Below are positions 16,768 to 26,912 of a stretch of 64,000 nt of DNA, piece by piece. The notes beneath the pieces were generated by a model. That model searched no databases. It was not told the DNA's origin and saw only the letters and a program-made list of their open reading frames with translations. A program made the translations under genes and the position numbers. Source of the stretch: Sphingobacteriales bacterium (GTDB lineage Bacteria > Bacteroidota > Bacteroidia > Chitinophagales > UBA2359); contig JADKCK010000009.1 of the NCBI GenBank assembly GCA_016718845.1, positions 124,001-188,000 on the forward strand, read 5' to 3'. Position 1 is the stretch's first letter. Each line of letters begins with the position of its first letter.

Positions 16768-18317
16768 TGAAAAAACTACCCATAGGCATACAAACCTTTA
16801 GCAAACTTCGAAGGCGATTTTATTTATGTGACAAAACCGAGTATATCTACAATATAATAACTGGAAATAATTACTATTTCTTATCTCGCCCGCGCCGTTT
16901 TGGTAAATCGCTTACCTTATCTACCATTGCCGAAATTTACAGTGGTAGCAAAAACTTGTTTACCGGGCTTTGGATAGAAAATAATTGGAATTGGGAAAAA
17001 AAACATCCTGTTATACATATTTCGTTTAATTCGCTGAATTATAAAGATTTAGGGTTAGAAATAGTATTAAAAAAAGAATTGCTAAAAATTGGGCGAAAAT
17101 ACGAGTTATTACTATCAGAAACTTCATCGCCCGAGTTATTCGAAGAACTAATCGAAAAATTAGCCGCCGCCAAAGGACGAGTTGTTATATTGATAGACGA
17201 ATACGACAAGCCAATAATAGATTTTTTAGAAGCCGAAAATCTACACATTGCCAAACAAAACCGAGCCATTTTGCGCAATTTTTACAGCATTATAAAAAAT
17301 GCCGACCCATATATCGAGTTTTTTTTGATGACAGGCGTATCAAAATTTAGCCAAACGGGTATATTCTCGAACCTAAACCATTTGAACGATATTACCTTAA
17401 ACGAAAATTATGCCTCTTTAACAGGATATACACAAGACGAACTAGAATTTTATTTCGACGAGTGGATAAATAGAACTTTATTAAAGTTTAAAATCAATAA
17501 GTAAAGAAACTTTACTTAAGCACGTAAAACAATGGTACAACGGATACAGTTGGGATGCTAAAACACGCGCTCTAACCCTTACTCGGTATTGCTTTTTTTT
17601 GATAACAGAGCCTTCGAAAACTATTGGTTTGCTACGGGCACACCTACTTTTTTAATCAACCTGATAAAAGAAAAAAAACAATTTAACTTTAACCAAATAA
17701 CTGCATCGGGGGCATTATTAGATAGCTACGAACCCGACGATTTAGACATACGCACCTTGTTGTTTCAAACAGGCTATTTAACTATCAAACACATCGATAT
17801 TTTTAATGGCATATACACCCTCGATTATCCCAACCGAGAGGTAGAACAATCGATGACTAACTACCTAATTGCTACCCTTTTAAACAGGTCTGCCCTCGAC
17901 AGCCCTGTTCCGGTATTCGATGTCAAGTCCGCTTTCTATCAAGATAACATCGAACGGGTTATCCGCATCATCAACTCGTTGCTTAAAGATGTGCCAGCTT
18001 TGCTCATAAACCCCAAAAACGAACATTTTTATCACTCCTTAGTGCACCTACATTTTAGGTATTTGGGCTTGTTGATGGACTCGGAAGTGCATACCTCGGA
18101 CGGCAGAATGGACGCCGTTGTGAAAACAGATACTCATATATATATCCTCGAATTTAAAATTGACCAAAGTGCAGATATTGCCCTTAACCAAATAAAAAAC
18201 AAATTGTATTACCAAAAATACGCCACCGAAAACAAAATCGTTGTTGGTATTGGCATTAACTTTGACACCGAAAAACGAGCAGTAGGCAATTATTTAACCG
18301 AAATATTAATACAATAA
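16767..18317 (+). pseudogene. AAA-ATPase-like/PD-(D/E)XK protein, tandem copy B (frameshifted)
   Basis: The ATG overlaps the stop of copy A (TAATG). The N-terminus has a self-compensating -2/-1 pair giving KLRRRFYLCDKTEY instead of KLREGDFIYVDKTEY. A +1 insertion near 17492 and a -1 deletion near 17572 enclose an out-of-frame island with a stop at 17504; the frame is then restored to 18317. Variable blocks: a, y (NSLNYKDLGLEIVLKKELL), p. The Walker A and B motifs lie before the break and the nuclease motif after it. Confidence 0.85.
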
Positions 18318-19870
18318 TGAAAAAACTACCCATAGGCATACAAACCTTTTCCGAAATTATTCGCCAAGATTGCGTTTATGTAGACAAAACACCATTTATT
18401 CATCAGATGATGACAACTGGAAAAGTCTATTTCCTGTCTCGCCCGCGCCGTTTTGGTAAATCGCTTACCTTATCTACCATTGCCGAAATTTACAGTGGTA
18501 GTAAAAATTTGTTTACAGGGCTTTGGATAGAAAATAATTGGAATTGGGATAAAATACACCCTATTATACACATTTCGTTTAATTCGCTGAATTATAAAGA
18601 TTTAGGGTTAGAAATAGTATTAAAAAAAGAATTGCTAAAAATTGGGCGAAAATACGAGTTATTACTATCAGAAACTTCATCGCCCGAGTTATTCGAAGAA
18701 CTAATCGAAAAATTAGCCGCCGCCAAAGGACGAGTTGTTATATTGATAGACGAATACGACAAGCCAATAATAGATTTTTTAGAAGCCGAAAACCTACACA
18801 TTGCCAAACAAAACCGAGCCATTTTGCGCAATTTTTACAGCATTATAAAAAATGCCGACCCATATATCGAATTTTTTTTGATGACAGGCGTATCAAAATT
18901 TAGCCAAACGGGTATATTCTCGAACCTAAACCATTTGAACGATATTACCTTAAATAAAAAATATGCATCTTTAACAGGTTATACTCAAAACGAATTATTG
19001 TTGTATTTTAATGATTATTTACAAGAAGTATTGCCCGATTTTGCTCCACTAAACGAACAACAACTGCTAGAACAAATTAAACAATGGTATAACGGATATA
19101 GTTGGGATGCTAAAACACGCGTATACAACCCTTACTCGGTATTGCTTTTTTTTGATAACAGAGCCTTCGAAAACTATTGGTTTGCTACGGGCACACCTAC
19201 TTTTTTAATCAACCTGATAAAAGAAAAAAAACAATTTAACTTTAACCAGATAACCGCATCGGGGGCATTATTAGACAGCTACGAACCCGACGATTTAGAC
19301 ATACGTACTTTGTTGTTTCAAACAGGCTATCTAACTATCAAACATATTGATATTTTTAATGGCATATACACCCTCGATTACCCCAACCGAGAGGTAGAAC
19401 AATCGATGACTAACTACCTAATTGCTACCCTTTTAAACAGGTCTGCCCTCGACAGCCCTGTTCCGGTATTCGATGTCAAATCTGCCTTTTATCAAGATAA
19501 CATCGAGCGGGTTATCCGAATCATCAACTCGTTGCTTAAAGATGTGCCAGCTTTGCTCATAAACCCCCAAAACGAACATTTTTATCACTCCTTAGTACAC
19601 CTACATTTTAGATATTTGGGCTTGTTGATGGACTCGGAAGTGCATACCTCGGACGGCAGAATGGACGCCGTTGTGAAAACAGATACTCATATCTATATCC
19701 TCGAATTTAAGATTGACCAAAGTGCCGAAATTGCCCTTAACCAAATAAAAAACAAATTGTATTACCAAAAATATGCTACCGAGCAAAAAACCGTTGTTGG
19801 TATTGGCATTAACTTTGACACCGAAAAACGGGCAGTAGGCAATTATTTAACTGAAATACTAATACAGTAA
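18317..19870 (+). CDS. AAA-ATPase-like/PD-(D/E)XK nuclease family protein, tandem copy C (intact)
   Basis: 517 residues, intact. N-terminal AAA-ATPase_like domain: Walker A within SRPRRFGKSL (residues 41-50), Walker B VVILIDEYDKP (140-150), and the sensor-like FFLMTGVSKFSQTGIFSNLN (186-205). C-terminal PD-(D/E)XK domain (PDDEXK_9/DUF1703 type) with D450 in DGRMDAVV and E463-F-K465 in YILEFKID, followed by QIKNKLYYQKY. Such proteins are common, multicopy and of unknown function in Bacteroidota and other gut or sediment bacteria; a nuclease or defence role is suspected, not shown. It starts at the stop of copy B (TAATG). Variable blocks: b (SEIIRQDCVYVDKTPFIHQMM), y, q (NELLLYFNDYLQEVLPDF). Confidence 0.93.
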   Translation: MKKLPIGIQTFSEIIRQDCVYVDKTPFIHQMMTTGKVYFLSRPRRFGKSLTLSTIAEIYSGSKNLFTGLWIENNWNWDKIHPIIHISFNSLNYKDLGLEIVLKKELLKIGRKYELLLSETSSPELFEELIEKLAAAKGRVVILIDEYDKPIIDFLEAENLHIAKQNRAILRNFYSIIKNADPYIEFFLMTGVSKFSQTGIFSNLNHLNDITLNKKYASLTGYTQNELLLYFNDYLQEVLPDFAPLNEQQLLEQIKQWYNGYSWDAKTRVYNPYSVLLFFDNRAFENYWFATGTPTFLINLIKEKKQFNFNQITASGALLDSYEPDDLDIRTLLFQTGYLTIKHIDIFNGIYTLDYPNREVEQSMTNYLIATLLNRSALDSPVPVFDVKSAFYQDNIERVIRIINSLLKDVPALLINPQNEHFYHSLVHLHFRYLGLLMDSEVHTSDGRMDAVVKTDTHIYILEFKIDQSAEIALNQIKNKLYYQKYATEQKTVVGIGINFDTEKRAVGNYLTEILIQ

Positions 19871-21299
19871 TGAAAAAACTACCCATAGGCATACAAACTT
19901 TTAGCAAACTGCGCGAAGGCGATTTTATTTATGTCGACAAAACCGAGTATATCTACAATATAATAACTGGAAATAATTACTATTTCTTATCTCGCCCGCG
20001 CCGTTTTGGTAAATCGCTTACCTTATCTACCATTGCCGAAATTTACAGTGGTAGCAAAAACTTGTTTACCGGGCTTTGGATAGAAAATAATTGGAATTGG
20101 GAAAAAAAACATCCTGTTATACATATTTCGTTTAATGCATTGGGATATGTGGTATTAGGATTACCTCAAGCTATTTCGGATGAATTAAAAGCTATTGCAC
20201 ATAAAAATAATATTGAACTTGTTAGTCAAAGCTACGATACTTTATTTAAAGAACTAATTGAAAAATTAGCCGCCGAAAAAATGCCGACCCATATATCGAG
20301 TTTTTTTTGATGACAGGCGTATCAAAATTTAGCCAAACGGGTATATTCTCGAACCTAAACCATTTGAACGACATTACCTTAAATAAAAAATATGCATCTT
20401 TAACAGGTTATACTCAAAACGAGTTATTGCTGTATTTTAATGATTACATACAAGAGGTATTGCCCGATTTTGCTCCACTAAACGAACAACAACTGCTAGA
20501 ACAAATTAAACAATGGTATAACGGATACAGTTGGGATGCTAAAACACGCGTATACAACCCTTACTCGGTATTGCTTTTTTTTGATAACAGAGCCTTCGAA
20601 AACTATTGGTTTGCTACGGGCACACCTACTTTTTTAATCAACCTGATAAAAGAAAAAAAACAATTTAACTTTAACCAGATAACCGCATCGGGGGCATTAT
20701 TAGATAGCTACGAACCCGACGATTTAGACATACGCACCTTGTTGTTTCAAACAGGCTATTTAACTATCAAACATATTGATATTTTTAATGGCATATACAC
20801 CCTCGATTACCCCAACCGCGAGGTAGAACAATCGATGACTAACTACCTAATTGCTACCCTTTTAAACAGGTCTGCCCTCGACAGCCCTGTTCCGGTATTC
20901 GATGTCAAGTCTGCCTTCTATCAAGATAACATCGAACGGGTTATTCGCATCATCAACTCGTTGCTTAAAGATGTGCCAGCTTTGCTCATAAACCCCCAAA
21001 ACGAACATTTTTATCACTCCTTAGTACACCTACATTTTAGGTATTTGGGCTTGTTAATGGACTCGGAAGTGCATACCTCGGACGGCAGAATGGACGCCGT
21101 TGTGAAAACAGATACTCATATCTATATCCTCGAATTTAAGATTGACCAAAGTGCCGAAATTGCCCTTAACCAAATAAAAAACAAATTGTATTACCAAAAA
21201 TATGCTACCGAGCAAAAAACCGTTGTTGGTATTGGCATTAACTTTGACACCGAAAAACGGGCAGTAGGCAATTATCTAACCGAAATATTAATAGCCTAA
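19870..21299 (+). pseudogene. AAA-ATPase-like/PD-(D/E)XK protein, tandem copy D (internal deletion)
   Basis: The first part reads normally to LIEKLAAEK (about 20280). About 124 bases are then missing compared with copy A, which removes Walker B (VVILIDEYDKP) and the following helix and shifts the frame. The rest (MTGVSKFSQTGIF onward, 20307-21299) is open and carries the complete nuclease domain. The deletion junction lies in a short GCCG/AAAAAATGCC stretch. Variable blocks: a, x, q. A downstream product lacking the ATPase core could in theory be made from a start near 20307. Confidence 0.85.
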
Positions 21300-21307
21300 T
21301 TGACTCA

Positions 21308-21342
21308 AAAACACCATAGACAGCGGTAGTCTATGGTGTTTG
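21308..21342. terminator. bidirectional terminator after the nuclease array
   Basis: AAAACACCATAGAC and GTCTATGGTGTTT form a 12-13 bp stem with a 7-base loop, between convergent genes (array stop 21299, amidase stop 21372). Confidence 0.85.
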
Positions 21343-21371
21343 CTTTTAATTTTTTTTGGCGATGATGGGTA

Positions 21372-22271
21372 CTAATTTTTTTTCTGTGCCCCACTTCTAA
21401 CGGTTGGCGATACCGTTTCGAGTTGCTGTTTATAGGTTTTAAATGCCCTATACACAGCCGATGCGATGAGGTCTTGCCCATTTTCGGATTTTAAAAATTT
21501 CTCTTCGGCTAAATTCGATAAAAAGCCCGTTTCGACCAAAATACTGGGTGTTGCTGTCTTGTATAAAACCAAAAAACTCTCTTGTTTTACGCCTCGGCTG
21601 GTGCGCCCTGCTTTATTTTTAGCCTCTTTTTGCACCAACGATGCCAACTTTATACTTTGCTCAAAGTACGCATTTTGGTACAACGAAAAAATAATGTCGT
21701 TTTCTGGGTTATTTAATTCAAAACCTTCGTACTTTTGCTTGTAATCTTTTTCAAGTGTCACCACCGAGTTTTCGCGCATCGCCACATCTAGGTTTTCTTG
21801 TGTTTTATCGGTACCCATTACATACGTTTCTACGCCATGTACTTTGGGCGTATTGGGTGCCGAATTGCAATGTATCGAAATAAAAGCATCGGCGTTGTTG
21901 CGGTTGGCAATGTTGGCACGCTCATCTAAACCAATAAATTGGTCGGTTTTGCGGGTGTATATTACCTTAATACCGGGTATATTTTGCTCAATATATTCGC
22001 CTACTTTTAAGGCAATAGCTAAGGTAATTTTTTTTTCGCGAGCGGTAGCACCCGAACAACCATTATCTTTGCCACCATGCCCGGCATCAATTACTACGCG
22101 GCGTATGGTGTAAGGTTTATTTAGCTTTGCAGGTGTATTTGCTTTTAATAATTCAAACACCCCAGCATGGTGCATCACGTCGCAGCCCGTATTGTTCTCG
22201 AACGAAATATTGGGTAAAAATACTAAAGCAATGCAACAAACTGCACCCAAAAAAAGTCTTAATGAAATCAT
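21372..22271 (-). CDS. N-acetylmuramoyl-L-alanine amidase (Amidase_3)
   Basis: 299 residues with an N-terminal hydrophobic export signal. It cleaves the bond between MurNAc and L-Ala in peptidoglycan. The Amidase_3 zinc site is visible: H65 in VVIDAGHGGKD, E79 in TAREKKI, and H134 in ISIHCNSAPN; the catalytic Glu is E247 in SILVETGFLSN. RGVKQESFLVLYKTATPSIL is typical of AmiC-like enzymes. It is transcribed divergently from lptD, an arrangement fitting envelope biogenesis. Confidence 0.94.
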   Translation of the reverse strand: MISLRLFLGAVCCIALVFLPNISFENNTGCDVMHHAGVFELLKANTPAKLNKPYTIRRVVIDAGHGGKDNGCSGATAREKKITLAIALKVGEYIEQNIPGIKVIYTRKTDQFIGLDERANIANRNNADAFISIHCNSAPNTPKVHGVETYVMGTDKTQENLDVAMRENSVVTLEKDYKQKYEGFELNNPENDIIFSLYQNAYFEQSIKLASLVQKEAKNKAGRTSRGVKQESFLVLYKTATPSILVETGFLSNLAEEKFLKSENGQDLIASAVYRAFKTYKQQLETVSPTVRSGAQKKN

Positions 22272-22643
22272 TACAAAAAGTGTTGATGAAAATTTAGCGG
22301 ATTTTATGTTTGAAAGGGCAAAAATAGCAATTTATAACGGTTTTTTACGTTAAACAATGCCATTTTAACACTTGCATGAGGGTTTTTAGTGACTAATGCT
22401 TGTTTTTTTGAACGTAATACGAGTATTTTTACCAATAAATTTATTATTTTATATTAAATAATACTTGTAAGATTTTATATTAATATAAAAAGCTCGTTGT
22501 GACGTGTAACGTGCTTTGAGAGTGCCTTCAACTAAACAAATTGGGGTAAGCCAATCAAGGTTGCTGAACCTGTAAGCGGTTTAGGTTACTATTGCTTATG
22601 TCGGCACCAATTATCTATCATTAATTAATTATCGTAAATTACC
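22272..22643. promoter_or_regulatory. divergent intergenic region amidase/lptD
   Basis: 372 bases without a gene. A minus-strand TATTTTTG (22326-22319) fits the -7 element for the amidase. I see no clear promoter for lptD, no convincing RNA gene and no strong hairpin; 22430-22490 is very AT-rich. Confidence 0.4.
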
Positions 22644-25283
22644 ATGCGTTTTATCGCTTTGTATACTTTTTTTTGTTTTTTATTTTCGGTAGATGTGCTT
22701 GCCCAAAACCAATCGAAGCCAACAGCACCTACCGATAGTATACGTACTACGGTAGATACCATAAAACTGCCTCTGGCGCCAAGTCAAGGGTTTAACGAGG
22801 TAGTAAACTATACAGCCCGCGACTCGATGATTTACGATATAACCAACGAAAAAGTATATTTATATGGAAATGCCAAAATAGAGCAAGCCAAAGTAAGCCT
22901 AAACGCAGCTATTATCGAGATGGACAACACCACCAAATTGGTAAAAGCACGCCCAAGTACCGATAGTTTGGGCAAACAAGTAGGCATACCCAAATTTACC
23001 GATGGCGAAAGACAATTTGAATCGGACGAGATTGTGTATAACTTCGACACCAAAAAAGGTAAATTGTCACAATTAGTTACCAAAGAGGGCGAAGGCTATT
23101 TGGTAGGCGAACAGGTAAAAAAGAACGAACTGAACGAAATGTTTATTCGTGGGGCATCGTACACTACTTGCAATTTAGAGCATCCGCATTACAAAATTGG
23201 CATTAGCAAAGTAAAAGTAATACCCGATAAACTGATTGTTTCGGGTCCAGCACAACTTATCATCGAAGATGTACCCACACCTTTGGTTTTGCCGTTTGGC
23301 ATTTTTCCGGTGCAAAAAACGCGTGCATCGGGCGTATTACTGCCCAATTATGGCTATTCGCCACAGCGGGGTTATTTTTTTCAGGGTTTGGGCTATTATT
23401 TGGGCATCAGCGATTATTTTGATGTGGCACTAACCAGCGATATTTATACCAACGGCACGTGGGGTTTGCACCTCGACCCTACCTACCGCAAACGATACAA
23501 ATATAATGGCAGGTTAAGCCTTAACTTTATGAACGAACGACAAGGCGATTACATTGATACCCGCTTTACGGTTGCTAAACAATTTAATGTGCGATGGAAC
23601 CATGCCCAAGACAGCAAAGCACGCCCAAATAGCAATTTTTCGGCAGATGTAAACTTTGGTACAGCGGATTATAACCGCAACTATTTAGTAACCAATACCA
23701 ACGTATTAACCAATACGCTTACATCGGGTATTTCGTACAACAGACGCATACCCTACTCGCTATTTACCTATAACTTACAAGCCCGACACGAGCAAAACAC
23801 CAATACCGGAAATGTGAGCATAACCCTGCCTACTTTTAATTTGACTATGACAAGGCTCAATCCGTTTAAACGCAAAATACAAATTGGCTCACAAAAATGG
23901 TACGAAAAAATTGGTATGACCTACAGCCTTGATGCTCAAGCCCGTGCATCATTGCCCGACACTTTATTTTTTACCCGAAAACTGCTCGATACGCTACAAT
24001 ATGGCATCAAACACCGCATCAACCTAAACTCGGATTTTAAGTTACTTAAGTATTTTACCCTAACCCCCAATTTTAGTGCCGAATCTGCTTGGTACCTAAA
24101 AACGGTTCGTAAACAATGGGATACCTTATATGTAAATCGGACAACAGCATCGGGCGAGGAAATAACCGATACCATTAGCAAAGAAACAATACAATATGTA
24201 AACGGAGCCAAACAAGCCCTAAAATACAGCGGTGGTTTTTCGATAAATACCAAACTATATGGGCGCGTAAACTTTAAAAAAGGTAATTTGCGCACCATCC
24301 GCCACGAGGTAATACCCAATATAGGCATGAGTTTTGCCCCCGATTTTGGCACCGAAAAATGGGGCTATTACCGCTATTATGCCCGCCCTGTGGTGCTAAA
24401 AGATACTTTACAACGATACGACCAACAATGGTACTCGATATTCGACAACTCGGTGTATGGCGGACCCGGACGCGGAGCACAGGCAGCTTTAACCTTTGGT
24501 ATCAACAATTTTATACAAGCTAAGGTTTTTGGCAAAAAAGATACCACCGGCGAAGGACGCAAAATTAGTGTTTTAGACCGGCTGTCTATCAACTCATCGT
24601 ATAACTTTTTGGCAGACAGTGTGCGTTTTGCCCCCATAACGGTAGGCGGTGGGGCAGCGTTGTTTAACAAAAAAATAAACCTAACCTTTGGTGGTAATTT
24701 CGATTTGTACGACATGGACGACTCGGGCAGACGTATTAACACCTATTACAACAGCTCGCAGGGGCAGTTGCTCCGTTTTTCGTCGTTTAACCTAACCGTG
24801 CCCTTATCGTTTAGTGCCGACGATTTTAATAAAAACAAAACCCCCAACAAACAAACGCCAACAGGCAGCCGAACGGGCGCACTTGGCAACGATGCCGAGC
24901 GCGAAGAAGTGCAAAATAACCCCAACAACTATGTTAACTTTAATATTCCGTGGCGTTTTGCCGTTGATTATACCTTGCGTTTAGATGCATCTAGGCGGTT
25001 AGGGCGCGACACCTTGGTGGTGGTGCAAACCCTAAACATGAACGGCGAGGTAAATTTGACCCCCCGTTGGCGTGTAGGTTTAAGCACCGGCTACGATTTT
25101 GCCAATAAAGAGCTATCGCGCACAACCATTGATATTTACCGCGATTTACATTGTTGGGAAATGAGCTTTAATATTGTACCTATTGGGCGATACCAAAGCT
25201 ACTCGTTTATGCTGCGCGTAAAATCAACTTTGTTGCAAGACCTAAAATTGCAACGCCGACGCTCGTGGTTAGATGTGGATTAG
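22644..25283 (+). CDS. lptD: LPS assembly outer membrane protein LptD (OstA-like)
   Basis: 879 residues with a signal peptide (MRFIALYTFFCFLFSVDVLAQ). Residues about 55-220 form an LptA/OstA-type beta-jellyroll (SMIYDITNEKVYLYGNAKIE; FTDGERQFESDEIVYNFDTKKGKL). The Bacteroidota LptD signature EDVPTPLVLPFGIFPVQKTRASGVLLPNYGYSPQRGYFF follows in segments, then a long beta-barrel region of alternating aromatic strands to the C-terminal YSFMLRVKSTLLQDLKLQRR. LptD inserts LPS into the outer leaflet with LptE. The N-terminal jellyroll lacks the cysteines of E. coli LptD, as usual in this phylum. Confidence 0.9.
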   Translation: MRFIALYTFFCFLFSVDVLAQNQSKPTAPTDSIRTTVDTIKLPLAPSQGFNEVVNYTARDSMIYDITNEKVYLYGNAKIEQAKVSLNAAIIEMDNTTKLVKARPSTDSLGKQVGIPKFTDGERQFESDEIVYNFDTKKGKLSQLVTKEGEGYLVGEQVKKNELNEMFIRGASYTTCNLEHPHYKIGISKVKVIPDKLIVSGPAQLIIEDVPTPLVLPFGIFPVQKTRASGVLLPNYGYSPQRGYFFQGLGYYLGISDYFDVALTSDIYTNGTWGLHLDPTYRKRYKYNGRLSLNFMNERQGDYIDTRFTVAKQFNVRWNHAQDSKARPNSNFSADVNFGTADYNRNYLVTNTNVLTNTLTSGISYNRRIPYSLFTYNLQARHEQNTNTGNVSITLPTFNLTMTRLNPFKRKIQIGSQKWYEKIGMTYSLDAQARASLPDTLFFTRKLLDTLQYGIKHRINLNSDFKLLKYFTLTPNFSAESAWYLKTVRKQWDTLYVNRTTASGEEITDTISKETIQYVNGAKQALKYSGGFSINTKLYGRVNFKKGNLRTIRHEVIPNIGMSFAPDFGTEKWGYYRYYARPVVLKDTLQRYDQQWYSIFDNSVYGGPGRGAQAALTFGINNFIQAKVFGKKDTTGEGRKISVLDRLSINSSYNFLADSVRFAPITVGGGAALFNKKINLTFGGNFDLYDMDDSGRRINTYYNSSQGQLLRFSSFNLTVPLSFSADDFNKNKTPNKQTPTGSRTGALGNDAEREEVQNNPNNYVNFNIPWRFAVDYTLRLDASRRLGRDTLVVVQTLNMNGEVNLTPRWRVGLSTGYDFANKELSRTTIDIYRDLHCWEMSFNIVPIGRYQSYSFMLRVKSTLLQDLKLQRRRSWLDVD

Positions 25284-25302
25284 TGGTTAAATACAAAAAA
25301 AT

Positions 25303-25339
25303 AAAAAATCCGTTCAACTTAAAATTGAACGGATTTTTT
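25303..25339. terminator. bidirectional terminator between lptD and fatty acid hydroxylase
   Basis: AAAAAATCCGTTCAA pairs with TTGAACGGATTTTTT across a 7-base loop, between convergent stops at 25283 and 25360. Confidence 0.9.
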
Positions 25340-25359
25340 TTTATTGGGCGGATAGACAA

Positions 25360-26028
25360 TTAGGCAACTTTTTCTGTTTTCTCTTTTTCTTCGTTTTGAT
25401 TAACTGTATCTATCCTAAAAGTAGTACGTAAAATCAAGTCCCACAGTTTGCTACTTACGCCAAATCCTCGGTCGGGTTCTTGAAAATGGTGTACCATGTG
25501 GTGGCGTTTTAGTGCCTGAAAAATAGGATGGTTGATGCTGGCATGATGTAGGGCATAATGTGTCATATCGTAGATAAGATAACCTGTAATGAAACCCGCA
25601 AAAAACGGAGCTACCAAATCGTATCCGCCAAAAATGTACACATAAAAAAAGTAAAACGCCGATGCCAAAGGTATGGCAAGGGCAGGCGGCATTACCAAAC
25701 GTTTCGAGTCGTTGGGATAATCGTGGTGTACGCCATGGGTTACAAAGTGTAAGCGCTTGCCAAATTCGGTGGGTGGCTCGAAGTGAAACAAAAAACGATG
25801 CAAAAAATACTCTGCAAACGACCACACAAACAAACCACTTACATATAAACCTACTATTTGTAGCCACGAAAGTTGATAAGTAAAAATACCTTGATACAAA
25901 TTATATAATACCACAGGCACAAAGATAAGCAATGGGGTAGTATAATGTACTCGCGAAACAGCATCTAAAATTGGGTTGTTAAACATGCGCACCGATTCGT
26001 CTTTGGTGGATACGAAATTTTTTTTCAT
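25360..26028 (-). CDS. sterol desaturase/fatty acid hydroxylase family membrane protein
   Basis: 222 residues with about four membrane helices. The eight-histidine di-iron motif of the fatty acid hydroxylase superfamily is present: FAEYFLHRFLFH (HxxxxH), THGVHHDYPND (HxxHH), YALHHASINH and LKRHHMVHHFQEPDRGFGVSS (HHxxHH). Family members hydroxylate acyl chains or sterol-like lipids; in Bacteroidota a role in 2-hydroxylation of fatty acids or sphingolipids is a possibility. Probably co-transcribed with the methyltransferase ending at 26050 (21-base gap). Confidence 0.9.
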   Translation of the reverse strand: MKKNFVSTKDESVRMFNNPILDAVSRVHYTTPLLIFVPVVLYNLYQGIFTYQLSWLQIVGLYVSGLFVWSFAEYFLHRFLFHFEPPTEFGKRLHFVTHGVHHDYPNDSKRLVMPPALAIPLASAFYFFYVYIFGGYDLVAPFFAGFITGYLIYDMTHYALHHASINHPIFQALKRHHMVHHFQEPDRGFGVSSKLWDLILRTTFRIDTVNQNEEKEKTEKVA

Positions 26029-26049
26029 AAAAAAAGATTTTTTTTGTTT

Positions 26050-26763
26050 TTATTTTTTGCAGATATAAAGATTACGGTCGGGCATTAAGCCATTTGGTAT
26101 AACAATTACCTCAAAGCCTATTGCCTGCATAAGTGCTACTACTTTTTGTTCTTCAAATAGGTTTAAACAATGTTTTTCTACAAAATACTCAACACCTGCT
26201 TTGGTAGTAACTAAGGTGTGCATGGTAGTTTGCAAAACGTTATCTTGTAGGTGTGCAGTGCTATGCCTCGATAGTTTTACGTCTTCGGTATCAATGTACA
26301 AAGCGTGTACTTTATTGGGGTTATATTTATTGGCATTAATAAATGCCTCGATGATAGCCACGCCACCAACTGCCAAATGTTGGTAAAAATTTTGGAGGGT
26401 TTGTTGCAGTTCGGTATAGTTTTTTAGGTAGGCAATGGAGCTAAACAAACAAAGCAACACATCAAATGTTTGGTTTAGGCAAAAGTTTTGCATATCGGCT
26501 TGCACCAAAGGTATGTTGGGCAACTTAGCAGCGGCAACAGCCAACATATCGGCACTAATATCAACGCCTGTTAGGGTAAAATTGGTTTGCAACAATTGCA
26601 AATAATTACCTGTGCCACACGCTACTTCAAGCAAACGTTTACCGTTGTTTTTTTTGTGTTGAGCAATAAGTTGTTTTATGGTTTCGGTTTCTTTGGCATA
26701 GTTTTTCCAGCTATACATTAGGTCGTAGTAGTGGGCAAAGTTAGTGTTGTAGATACTGTTCAT
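26050..26763 (-). CDS. class I SAM-dependent methyltransferase
   Basis: 237 residues. SAM-binding fold: RLLEVACGTGNYLQLL (motif I), LTGVDISADMLAVAAAKL (motif II, acidic), LVQADMQNFCLNQTFDVLLCLFSSIAYL (motifs III/IV) and FYQHLAVGGVAIIEAF. The N-terminal YYDLMYSWKNYAKETE is typical of small-molecule methyltransferases of this type. Substrate unknown. It precedes the fatty acid hydroxylase gene on the same strand with a 21-base gap, so a common operon is likely. Confidence 0.88.
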   Translation of the reverse strand: MNSIYNTNFAHYYDLMYSWKNYAKETETIKQLIAQHKKNNGKRLLEVACGTGNYLQLLQTNFTLTGVDISADMLAVAAAKLPNIPLVQADMQNFCLNQTFDVLLCLFSSIAYLKNYTELQQTLQNFYQHLAVGGVAIIEAFINANKYNPNKVHALYIDTEDVKLSRHSTAHLQDNVLQTTMHTLVTTKAGVEYFVEKHCLNLFEEQKVVALMQAIGFEVIVIPNGLMPDRNLYICKK

Positions 26764-26912
26764 AACAAGATTTTTGGAATCCGCACTTTTTATTTACTGC
26801 TCTAATGTGGTATCAAAATATGCTTACTTTACTGTTTAATGGTTGCAGCAAGAGTTTTTATGCCGTAGGCGGTTAGTCTATTGGCATAAAGACTATGTTG
26901 GGCGTATTTTAT

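Noticed and set aside
15220..21299. Repeat array as a possible CRISPR or simple tandem repeat
   Set aside because: Units are about 1.55 kb coding copies; there are no short repeats with unique spacers.
22500..22620. Possible riboswitch upstream of lptD
   Set aside because: I could not find a conserved aptamer core or a convincing switch hairpin.
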